Below, in pieces: positions 1 to 8,081 of a DNA stretch of 13,524 nt (positions are counted from its first letter, which is position 1; each line of letters opens with the position of its first letter). The position numbers were made by a program, and so were the translations under genes. The stretch comes from Phytophthora quininea. Its lineage: Eukaryota > Oomycota > Peronosporomycetes > Peronosporales > Peronosporaceae. Location of the stretch: positions 1 to 13,524 of the forward strand of contig JAAVTG010000787.1 of the NCBI GenBank assembly GCA_011947345.1, given 5' to 3'. The notes below the pieces were generated by a model. It had not been told where the DNA came from. It saw only the letters and a list, made by a program, of their open reading frames with translations, and made no database searches.

Positions 1-483
1 AGCGCCTGAGTCGCCTGTGAAAAACTATCCAAGAAAGAACAACTCAAGCAGCGCAAGCGCGCTCTTATCCAGGAAAAGATTCAGCATGAAAAGGAGATCA
101 AGAGTACTGCGCGACGGCTTTCGCTGACGGCACATATTAGTATGGGAGACCGCACCACCGCCGACAAGATGGCTGTTCGCACTGGCCCAGCAACACGCGA
201 GTTGCAATGGGCCAGATACAATCATCTCTTCCTCTCGTGACGCTAAAAGTGGCTTTAACTTTAAGCTTCGCAAAGAGCTTCGGGACCTGCGCGTCGGAAC
301 CCAAACACGTGAGCAGTACAGCAATTCTGGCTCAACTACAGCGGCTTCAAGTCGGTCCGTGAGCCCAGCTCGCTTCACAGACCCGGCCCGAGCTAAGGAT
401 GTCCCGAAGGTAGGCGATGACGACTTGGAAGTTAAAGCGAAAGAACTCCCGTAGATACGCTTGAGACAAAAGAAATGCGGTAG
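1..483 (+). CDS. 3' end of an unrecognised coiled-coil protein, with frame breaks
   Basis: I do not recognise this gene. From about base 10 the + strand reads a highly charged Lys/Glu/Gln-rich helix (KKEQLKQRKRALIQEKIQ...) typical of a coiled coil. It is followed by a basic and then a Ser/Thr/Ala-rich stretch (SGSTTAASRSVSPARF). The frame changes near 8-15 and again near 215-225, where one frame ends in TGA and the next continues with IISSSRDAKSGFNFKLRKEL. A third change near 450 would skip a TAG at 452 and end the protein at TAG 481-483 with DTLETKEMR. The minus-strand frame across the same bases is an antisense shadow with no family character. The gene is convergent with the UBX gene, whose stop lies 100 bp away, which suits a compact genome. 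The start is outside the window. Coding status is inferred from composition only. Confidence 0.45.
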
Positions 484-582
484 TGTGAAATTATCGCCGC
501 GTGTAAGGTCTGACAAATAGGTGAGCTAAGGCAATGCACCAAAACACTCTTCTTTTATCATTTGCGAGTATTGTTTTCCTCG

Positions 583-2997
583 CTAGAGTTTGAGCCACGA
601 CGGCTTTTTCGCAGATTTGGCCTGGGCTGCAGCAGTAGCCGGCGCCACTCCAGCAACGGGTGCTGGTTTCACAGAATCGGCAGGAGGATTTTCTGAGCAA
701 ACATGTTTAGCAAAATACCATCACCGCACATCGTGGAATAGAGTGGGATAACTCACCAAGGAGCAACGGTTTTGGATACTCAGCATTCTCCAGGGGATCC
801 ACACTTCCTTCGCTGCCGCCCGATCACTCGTTAACTGCGCGTTGCACACACATTGGTCATTGTCGTTGGACAAAGCTAGCTCATCTAATAAATGCCTTAC
901 CAGGTCACCGCGGAGGTAGAAGCCGACAGAGGCCGTCTCGGCCTCAGGCGTAGTGCTCACCCACGAAAGGTACATCAACGCCGCAGGAACGAGGTTTAAT
1001 TCCGCCAGGGTCTTCTGGCGCCAGCTTCTGCATAGGGGGTGTCACGTACAAGTAAAACGCGAGCCCCTTGTACAAGGGGTCCAGGCATTCCACGACGTGA
1101 TTCGTGACGTCCCCGATCGTTTCATTTGGATGAAATGCGGCTTGCATAACAGCTAATTGCAACCACACCACATCGAGCGTTGAGATTTATGATAGCAGCA
1201 CGAAAGACCTGCGTTTACCCACCACGATCTGGGAACTGGACTCGGATTAAAGCCACCTGGAAAACTTTCTTCCGCTTCAGGTCTTCGAGTTCACGCATGG
1301 ACCGAGTCCTAAAGTTCTGGGATACATAACAAGGTTCATCAATGCAACGACGCACTAAAGTCCAAAACGAAACCAACCTTAGCCTTTTCCATCTCTTCGC
1401 GGCGAGTCCTCAAGCTCGACATCAGCAGTTGTGCGTCGCTTGCTTCGCTTTCAGCAGGCCCAGCGATGGAAAACGAGTCGACTGGGGTGCTTTCTCGTCC
1501 TCCAGTTGAAATCACTGTGTTTCGAGGGGTTTGTCCTTGCCAACTAGTTGATCTTGCTTTGTCTTCAACGCATCTACCAGAATCTCAGTAGTACTTGGTC
1601 CTCGCGGTTGCATCTGTAGCCCCGAAGCATTGTTACTCGCTAGGACTGTACATTTATCCCGTGCAAAGTACATACCTGCACCCTGGTAATCTGGGTTCGA
1701 AAGACATCAAAGGTTGGATCTTCCATCTTCTCACGGACAACTGGGCGTGCATCCAGAGAGATGTTTAAGTCGTCAGCTTCAGTGGTTAGCAAACGCAGCC
1801 CCTCCTCCAGAGTAAACTTGTTGCATGCTGCTGTGGTGAGTACGAGCATCTGAGTTTCTGGAACAAGTACAAAACCGATGGACTTCAGAAACTCCAGTCC
1901 ACCTTTGACCTGGCCAACAGAGCGGTGGAATGCAGGATTGGCCAGGCGGATTGCGCGCTTCTTTTCATTTGCTGCATACGCATACATGTTAAATCAGTTT
2001 AAACCCTGCCTTTCGTGGAAATGCATCGAATCATACCTGGGTCCGACAAGATATTCGTGACAATTTTCATCAACGTCATGATAGCTTTAACAGACACTGC
2101 ATCGAAGCAACTGTCCCGTAGCAGCTGCAGTGCATCGTGACTGCTCATTGTAGGCTCGTTAAAACCTCTGCGTCATCATGCGGCTCCTCGGTATCTTCTG
2201 CCATCTCTTCGTCTTCGTCATCACGAAAGGAGACTTTGCAGACGTAGTAGGTGGGAGCGCTGGTTTCGGAGCAAATGATACATGGGGCTTTTCCGAGGGT
2301 ACTGGTGCTTTCTCTCTAGAGATTGGCATGGCGGAAGGGGGCTGGCCTTCTGAAGCCTGTACACGGAACATGGCGGATCCACTCAGGATTCCCAGTTCTT
2401 CACAAAAAGAATACAACATCTTCAGCAACGCGCAAAAACTATCTCTCGCCAACGACCTACCTTTTAAGGTCGTCGTACTAAATGCTTCGGCGTTGATCTC
2501 GCGGCGCAAGAACCCCAGAGAAAACTATCGCAAAAGGAATCCGTCAGGGATCATAAATCGCGTTTGCAACCGGGGAGTAAAGCGCGCACCGCTGTGGGGA
2601 AGGAATAAGCTTAAAGAAGATCAAGATGTGTTCGATGGTCACGCTCCCAAAAGAGGCCTGCACTCGCTTCCCGTCTTGCATCTGGATGCACACGCGCACT
2701 TGCTGCACCTCTGCCGCCCCTCCAGGCCCTTTAGCTCGACGGATGCATTATTCGAGATGCCTGTCAGTCGGAAGGGGATGGACAAGTCGATTGGTTTGCT
2801 GCGGTGAAGGAGTTGGAATTGGCGCGACGCGTCCAGTTGAAACTGCCCCCGCGCAGCCTCCAACACTTCGAACTACAGCAGAAAGGTGAGCTACCGGCCA
2901 CAGTGCCTACACACAGGCAATGCAGTATCTCACCATCGTCGTACCGGGCGTGACCTTCACGCGCTTGGGCTGCCCTGTACTCCACGTTCAGAGCCAT
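583..2997 (-). CDS. TUG/ASPSCR1-like UBX protein with PUB domain (predicted Cdc48/p97 adaptor), eight exons
   Basis: Predicted cytosolic adaptor of the AAA ATPase Cdc48/p97. Exons read on the minus strand are 2997-2934, 2872-2461, 2397-2037, 1971-1676, 1613-1378, 1316-1223, 1152-757 and 692-583. All seven introns are GT-AG, and all splice in phase. Domains in order: a TUG-type ubiquitin-like domain (VKVTPGTTM joins FEVLEAARGQF across intron 1, then SNNASVELK); a second UBL (VRVCIQMQDGKRVQASFG, then TTTLK joins ELGILSGSAMF across intron 2); an acidic linker (FRDDEDEEMAEDTEEP); a PUB domain (NEKKRAIRLANPAFHRSVG, GGLEFLKSIGF); and a UBX domain (VALIRVQFPDR, AAFHPNETIGDV, FYLYVTPPMQKL, TLAELNLVPAALMYLSW). 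The C-terminus KKPSWLKL resembles the end of animal TUG. Frame breaks occur near 2970, 2690, 2550, 2520, 2235, 2160, 1530, 1010 and 820. The start at 2997 is the first ATG before the UBL, but a break follows it, so the first 15 residues are uncertain. Confidence 0.85.
693..756 (-). other. Intron 7 of the UBX gene
   Basis: The donor is GTGAGT and the acceptor TTGCTCAG; length is 64 nt. Splicing joins YPKPLLL to ENPPADSVKPAP in one frame. Without splicing, the reading frame meets stops before the conserved KKPSWLKL end. Confidence 0.8.
1153..1222 (-). other. Intron 6 of the UBX gene
   Basis: Length is 70 nt, with donor GTGGGT and acceptor CAATTAG. The donor four bases downstream (GTAAAC) fits the consensus better but would throw the UBX domain out of frame. 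The GTGGGT donor gives FPDR followed by AVMQAAFHPNE, matching the family. Confidence 0.65.
1317..1377 (-). other. Intron 5 of the UBX gene
   Basis: Length is 61 nt, with donor GTTGGT and acceptor TATCCCAG. Removing it joins EEMEKAK to NFRTRSMRELEDLKRKK, the basic helix that usually precedes a UBX domain. It contains an in-frame stop when unspliced. Confidence 0.8.
1614..1675 (-). other. Intron 4 of the UBX gene
   Basis: Length is 62 nt, with donor GTATGT and acceptor GGCTACAG. Removing it joins ITRVQ to MQPRGPSTTEIL in phase 0 after the PUB domain. Confidence 0.8.
1972..2036 (-). other. Intron 3 of the UBX gene
   Basis: Length is 65 nt, with donor GTATGA and acceptor GCGTATGCAG. Removing it joins IVTNILSDP to ANEKKRAIRLANP in the middle of the PUB domain. 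This is strong evidence because both halves belong to one helical fold. Confidence 0.85.
2398..2460 (-). other. Intron 2 of the UBX gene
   Basis: Length is 63 nt (a multiple of three, so it reads through without a stop), with donor GTAGGT and acceptor TTTGTGAAG. Removing it gives STTTLK followed by ELGILSGSAMF, matching the end of the second TUG ubiquitin-like domain. Confidence 0.75.
2873..2933 (-). other. Intron 1 of the UBX gene
   Basis: Length is 61 nt, with donor GTGAGA and acceptor TTTCTGCTGTAG. Removing it gives VKVTPGTTM followed by FEVLEAA, the diagnostic opening strand-turn-helix of the TUG ubiquitin-like domain. Confidence 0.85.
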
Positions 2998-3105
2998 CTT
3001 TTTTCTCCTTGATTTCAAGGAAAGGAGCATATTTTAGCCAATCGTATCCAAAAGACATGCTTGTTGCAGTTTGGCCAAGTTGCACGAGTCAGCGAGCTAG
3101 CTACT

Positions 3106-3960
3106 CTATTGCTTGTAGTGGTAGCGCAGGTACGGAGCTCGACGTCCTCGCCATCGGCGTCCATGGCGCACACCTCCAAGATGAGGTATTTCAGCTTCGG
3201 GTCGATGGGTTTCTTGGTCACCGTGCGCACGAGGTCCGATATCTTCATCGCCATGCGCTCCTTCGAACGCGACTTTTGCGAGTACATCGCGTACAGAATC
3301 GTCACGCCGTAGGACAGCATCGTGACTTCGGCGTCGTACTCCTTCTCAAAGTACGCCAGGAACTCCTTGAGTGTGATGTCGCCTCGTCCACTTCTAGCCG
3401 GTCCCAGGCCGTCCACTTGTACTCTCGCCCTTCAACATCGTCTTCGTGGCTTTCGGCTCAATCGGCTCCGCAAATGTGAACAGCGGCAGCGCTAGATTGA
3501 CAAAGCCGTTCTTGTAGTGGTCCAGCGGCTTGTCCTGGAAAACCTTCAGGAACTCAAAGCATACCAACCCCGTCACCAGCGCCGTCGTCGTTGCGATGGC
3601 AGGAATGATCTTGCCTGCGATGAAGCGCGACTTGTGCATATCCTCTTCGGGGATCTTGTAGGAGCGCGCCCGCAGGTTTGATACCGCTACAATAACTTCC
3701 ATGTGGGTGTCATCGTCTTTATCGAACTCAATGGGCTCCATGCGATAGCCGGCGAGTTCTGACGGTTTTGGCAGCTCCTTCATGATATAGTCACATCCGC
3801 GTCGTCCAGTCCCGGGGCACCTCCACCTTCCTCCGCCTCTACTGCCTTTATGCGGCAGGAGCTGGAATGAGACTTCTTCTGCCTCGAGATTTCTTCCGGG
3901 GTACGGTCGACCTCCTCGCTGTTTGGAACGTGCCGTTTACCCAGCTGCTTGTCTCTCCTG
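3106..3960 (-). pseudogene. Ubiquitin-activating enzyme E1 (UBA1-type), C-terminal fragment
   Basis: E1 adenylates ubiquitin and passes it through its catalytic Cys to E2 enzymes. Only about the last 260 residues are present. Recognisable blocks are the end of the second catalytic-Cys region and the adenylation core ([63 protein letters not shown]), then [15 protein letters not shown], and the C-terminal ubiquitin-fold domain that recruits E2 (DITLKEFLAYFEKEYDAEV, VTKKPIDPKLKYLILEVC, DGEDVEL). Frame breaks lie near 3780, 3410, 3385 and 3130. Past the last break the frame gives PYLRYHYKQ and a TAG at 3106-3108, the normal E1 ending. Upstream of about 3960 no E1 homology is seen, so roughly three quarters of the protein, including ThiF repeat 1 and the catalytic Cys, is missing. 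It lies on the same strand as the UBX gene, 108 bp from its start. Confidence 0.85.
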
Positions 3961-3984
3961 TCGTACTCGTCCAGATGATGGTAC

Positions 3985-4170
3985 ACTTTCTTCGAGCATC
4001 ATGAGGTGCTTCAACGTAACCAGCAATATGGCCGACCAGGTTCTTTGCTGAGCATTCTGTACTCCTGGCCGCAGTATTTGCACAAGACATCCGGGTGTTG
4101 GGTTTCGGGCGTCGCCTCTCGGAACAGTGACAGTGTAATGGGTCCACCTCGTGCTGTATGGTGGCATCGC
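3985..4170 (-). other. Possible CxxC zinc-finger (BED-like) fragment
   Basis: This stretch between the truncated E1 and MAPK reads LFREATPETQHPDVLCKYCGQEYRM on the minus strand, with Cys-x2-Cys near 4080. After a frame change there is a His-containing segment (NLVGHIAG, then TLKHLMMLEE), and further on VYHHLDEYDRRDKQLG. The order Arg-Gly-Gly, Phe, CxxC, His resembles the BED fingers at the start of hAT transposases and related DNA-binding proteins. Spacing of the second metal-binding pair cannot be confirmed because the frame is broken. It could equally be unrelated coding debris. Confidence 0.3.
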
Positions 4171-4231
4171 GCCGAGCTCCCACGCGTCTGCTGGAGCTGC
4201 TGCTTAGTTGGACATCGAGGTGTGTTAAGAT

Positions 4232-5620
4232 ATGAGGGCGCGCGCTGCAGCAGCAGCAAACTTCAACATTGATTCGCAAGCGCCTGAATCTTCACGACAC
4301 ACAAGTGCCACCAACACGCAGAACGGCAAAACGGTGGCCATCAAGAACATTCAAAGAGCGTTCGACGACCTGACGGACGCCAAACGCATTGTGAGAGAGA
4401 TTAAACTCATGCGCCACCTGGAGCACAAGTGTGTCCTGGGAGTGGAGGATATCTCTGTTTTCAGTGTCGCTGGCCGTTCGAGGACGTGTACATTGTGTCG
4501 CAGCTCATGGTCATCGACCTGCACCGCGTCATCTACTCGGAGACACGCGCTGTCGGACGAGCACATTGCGCTCCTTCAAGTGCAACGATGCTATGTGCCA
4601 GAAGTACGTGCACTCGGCCAACGTGATCCACCGAGACTTGAAGCCGTCGAATGTGCTAGAACGCCAATCGCGAGCTGAAGATTTGCGACTTTGACCGGCG
4701 CGCGGCGTCTTCCCCGAGGAGGAGCTGGAGCGACCGAGATATGTGGTGACGCGCTGGTACCGGCGGCGCCTGAGATCATGCTGGGATGCATGAAATACAC
4801 TAGAGAAGTAGATGTATGGTCCATGGGCTGCATCCGCAGAGATGATGTCGCGCAAGCCGCTACTCCCAGGCCAGACTACATCGACCAGCTGCACTTGATT
4901 ATGAACGCACTCGAGCACCAAACGACCAGATCTGCACTCCTCACGAATGCACGCGCACGGAAGTTCATGAACGCCGAGTTCCAAAGCGCGGGCCTAATCC
5001 GACGAAGCCTTCTGGCGCACATGTTCACGGGATTCGCCTCCGATGCGCTCGACTTGCTGCAGAAAACGCTGGTGATCGACCCGGAACAAACGCATCAGTG
5101 TGAGATGACGCCATCCGTACTTGGCCTCCATTCGCAATACTGAGGACGACGACCGTGACGACCAGCTTCGACTTTGACTTTGAGAACGAGAAGCTCACCA
5201 AGCCTGTGCTGCAGAAGTCATCCTCCTGACGAGATGCGAACGTTCCACCCGGAAGTGGGCGATGAGGATGCAGCGACCAACAACGTCGACGAAGAGAATA
5301 ACAGCATTGCTACGACGCAGGAGTCGGTCACACTCTGTGACGCCTGTGAACCCAGCTACGGCTGGCCAGGGATAAGGCGTCGATTCGGAAGAGCACAGCA
5401 GCTACTACAGTCACAGCTCCAACGCAGGACTCTAAAGCAGCAAAAACCTGAAGATGACGATGCAGCACCCAGCAAGGTCGAGACCCGTTCTGCAACAGTG
5501 ACCAGAACAGTTAGGAAAGCGCGTGGCCGGCATGAAGCTGCCTACGAGGAGGAAACACGGCACAGCTGGCGAACTGGCACGAGAAGTAGTCGCATACAAG
5601 AGAGACACGAAAGAAACTAG
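4232..5620 (+). pseudogene. MAP kinase (TEY class), 5'-truncated, with C-terminal extension
   Basis: This is a Ser/Thr kinase of the ERK-like MAPK group, which acts at the end of a phosphorylation cascade. Homology begins abruptly near 4308, just before the ATP-binding Lys (GKTVAIKNI). The Gly-rich loop is absent, and the ATG at 4232 leads into unrelated sequence. In order one sees AFDDLTDAKRIVREIKLMRH, FEDVYIVSQLM, the catalytic loop VIHRDLKPSN (4622-4651), ELKICDF, the activation loop, EIMLGCMKYTREVDVWSMGC, YIDQLHLIMNAL, LTNARARKFMNAEFQ, ALDLLQK, HPYLASIRNTEDDD and TSFDFDFENEKLTKPVLQK. The TEY motif is split by one extra A at 4739 (ACC GAG, A, TAT). The DFG is read as DFD at 4687-4695. About ten frame changes occur. 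After DEMRTFHPEVGDED a charged low-complexity tail of about 110 residues continues to TAG at 5620. It is divergent from the E1 fragment. Confidence 0.85.
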
Positions 5621-5924
5621 GTCTTGCTGATGTCCTGTGCAGGCAGCAAACAATTTCCAAGCCTCGAGAAGATACAATATACAGGTAAAGCACCTTGATT
5701 CCATCCCATACTCGGTAGCCGCTTTCGATTTTTGTGGCAACTTCCAGCACACTGTGCATGCAGCACCGTACTCTTGCTAACGGCAAAATCCACGTTCCAA
5801 CATTGATAACCACCTCCACAAAGGAGGCTCCACTCCCTTACAATGTTTTCCCGCCCTCATTCCACCTTCTCAAATTGCATACCTGTTTGCTATCATCTCT
5901 CGATCACAGTTTTAGGTTCAGTGG
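5621..5924. other. Spacer without a supported gene
   Basis: About 300 bp follow the MAPK tail. A minus-strand frame crosses 5511-5819 but overlaps the kinase tail and shows no family pattern. I see no RNA gene, array or clear promoter here. It ends where the hAT-like terminal sequence begins. Confidence 0.5.
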
Positions 5925-5985
5925 AGTGTTTGAATCGGGTCAAAAATCGATCCGATCCGATCCAAACCGATCCGATCGGATTGGA
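5925..5985. repeat. GATCC-rich segment, possible left hAT terminus
   Basis: The segment opens with AGTGTTTGAATCGGGTC and continues with repeated GATCCGATCC units, then GATCGGATTGG. Short termini followed by arrays of a 5-10 bp motif are typical of hAT elements, whose transposase binds subterminal repeats. The reverse complement of the array at 10231-10263 has a similar order (AATCGGATCCGATCC). No 8-bp target duplication could be identified, so the boundary is tentative. Confidence 0.45.
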
Positions 5986-6151
5986 GGGCGATAGAAAGCT
6001 ATTGGGTAAAACATAGCAAAATTTCTACCAGTTAAAATGTCTCCGGGGCCGCTAGAGGACTCGATCTCGATGATATTCTGTCTTGAGCGATACCCCTATC
6101 GTACAACGCGGGAGCATCTGCTGCTACCTGTTGGCCGACTAGAAGACGACG

Positions 6152-8005
6152 GTGAGCCCCGTGGTGCCGACGGCTGTGCACGCCGCCCACAAGAACTACA
6201 CGACCCACGTGCTGCCGATCCTGTTCGACGGCCTGGACCGCTCCAAGAAGTGGCAGATGAAGAAGGGTGCGCTGGACCTGATCGTCGAGTGCCCGAACCA
6301 TGCCTGCCGGACATCGTCCCTCAGGTAACGGACTGCATGTGGGACACCTGCAAGGAGATCAAAGGAGGCCGCCAAGGAGACGATGACCAAGGTTTGCAAC
6401 GTGGTGGGCAACCAGGACATTGAGTCCTGCATCCCGGCGCTGGTGAGCTGCCTGGCGAACCCGACGGAGGTGCCGAGTGCACGCACAAGCTGGCGTCGAC
6501 GACGTTCGTCAAGACGGTGGAAGCGCCCGCCCTTGCCATCATGGAGCCGCTGCTGCAGCGCGCTGAAGGAGGGCAAGACGGCCGTGAAGCGCCAGGCCGC
6601 CGTCATCATCGACAACATGTGCAAGCTGATGGACGACCCGGCCGAGGCGCAGCTGTTCATCCCGAAGCTGCTGCCGGGCCTGAAGAAGGTGATCGAGACC
6701 CAGGCCGACCTGGAGTGCTGTGAGATCGCCACTCGCGCCCACGAGACGCTGTTCGTGACTGGTGGTTCCATGGAGGTGTCGGAGGACGAGCTGAAGGTGG
6801 ACTACGCCAACGTCCACAAGGTGGTGGTGGAGTCGATCGCGGCCGCCCCCGCCGCCGTGAGGGCTGGCATCGACTCGTTCGCGGTGGACTTCGTGACCCG
6901 CGTCTGCTTCTTCCTGGTGGCTGCTCGCAACTTTAACAAGACGATCTTCGAGAAGCAGATGACGGCTACTTCAAGGCGGTCATGAAGGCGGACGACATCA
7001 AGCCGCTGGTCAACGAGATCCGCGACCGGTGCTTCAAGGAGAACAAGAGCATCTTCATCGAGGACGTGGACTGCGACGAGGGCATCCCGTGCCTGTGCAT
7101 CTGCGAGTTCTTGCTCGCCTACGGTGGTATGACCTGCTCAACAACGCCCGTCTCCGCCTGAAGCGCGGCCACCGCTACGGTTTGTGCGGCCCTAACGGTT
7201 GCGGTAAGTCTACGCTAATGCGCGCCATCGCGAACGGCCAGCTTGACGGCTTCCTGCGAAGGACGAGCTGAAGGCAGTGTTCGTGGAGCACAACGTGCAG
7301 GAGTCGGAGGTCGAGCTGTCGGTAGTGGACTTCATCCTTGCGGATGAGGACCTGAAGGTGACCCCGCGCCAGGAGGTCATGAACTCGCTGTCGAGCGTCG
7401 GCTTCACGCCGGAGATGCAGGCCCAGGCCGTGGCCACGCTGTCGGGTGGTTGCAAGATGAAACTGGAGCTACCTTCACTATGCTACAGAAGGCCGACATC
7501 CTGCTGCTTGATGAGCCGACGAACCACTTGGACGTGAAAACGTTGCGTGGCTGGAGAACTACCTGTTGAACTGCCGAACGTGACGAGCATCATGGTGTCG
7601 CACGACTCTGGTTTCCTGGACACGGTGTGCACGAACATCATTCACTACGAGACGCTGAAGATCTACAAGGGCAACCTGTCGAAGTTCGTGGAGGTGAAGC
7701 CGGAGGCCAAGGCGTACTACGAGCTGGACGCTGCGACGTTCAAGTTCACGTTCCCAGAGCCGAGTTTCCTTGCCGACATCAAGAACGAGGGTACGCCCAT
7801 CGTTCGTCTGACGAACTGCTTGTACAAGTACCCTAGCACGGACAAGCCGTCGATCAGCAACATCTCTGTGACGTGCGCTATGACGAGCCGTATCGCCGTG
7901 CTCGGCCCGAACGGTGCCAGTAAGTCTACGATGATCAAGATGCTGACGGGCGAAGATCGCCGACGGCCGCGAAAACGGCACATCTGCTACTGGACCAATG
8001 ACTAG
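6152..8005 (+). pseudogene. Translation elongation factor 3 (eEF3) fragment, truncated at both ends
   Basis: eEF3 is a ribosome-associated ATPase of fungi, oomycetes and some other protists that promotes release of tRNA from the E site. The fragment starts inside the HEAT region (TVSPVVPTAVHAAHKNY, CLPDIVPQVTDCMWDTCKE, AAVIIDNMCKLMDDP, LLPGLKKV). It continues through the helical bundle ([37 protein letters not shown]) and ABC domain 1: Walker [10 protein letters not shown] at 7188-7214, signature LSGG at 7439, Walker B ILLLDEPTNHLD at about 7499, and H-loop SIMVSHDS. ABC domain 2 begins with IVRLTNCLYKYPS and breaks off just after its Walker A near 7935. That motif reads GASKST instead of GAGKST. 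About ten frame breaks are present, and some residues after ALDLI are missing. The N-terminal 90 or so residues, the rest of ABC2 and the chromodomain are absent. Confidence 0.9.
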
Positions 8006-8081
8006 CTAAACAGCATCATAATGAAGTGAACCGCTGCTAGTAATTGAAAAATGAATGATGGAAGGAGCTTCTGCTTCTGTA
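8006..8081. other. Junction between the EF3 fragment and the hAT transposase
   Basis: These 76 bp connect the broken second ABC domain of EF3 to the stop codon of the transposase. No terminal inverted repeat or GATCC array is visible here. If the hAT element ended immediately after its gene, such a terminus would be expected in this stretch. Confidence 0.5.

Noticed and set aside
1064..1079. Perfect 16-bp palindrome CCCCTTGTACAAGGGG
   Set aside because: It lies inside the UBX-domain exon (DPLYKGL) and is explained by coding sequence; no other regulatory context.
2178..2807. 209-codon open frame on the + strand
   Set aside because: It is antisense to exons 2 and 3 and an intron of the UBX gene, where the minus strand shows real domains.
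3061..3312. Plus-strand open frames over the E1 end
   Set aside because: They are antisense to the well-conserved E1 ubiquitin-fold domain.
5511..5819. Minus-strand open frame of about 100 codons
   Set aside because: It overlaps the MAPK tail, has no recognisable motif and has Cys-rich composition expected from random reading.
6037..6423. ATG-started frame at 6037 as a possible EF3 start
   Set aside because: Its first 40 residues show no EF3 similarity and the EF3 HEAT sequence begins at 6152 in another frame.
7990..8081. Left terminus of the hAT element directly after the transposase stop
   Set aside because: No inverted match to the right-hand array or to the 13403 end could be seen in this stretch.
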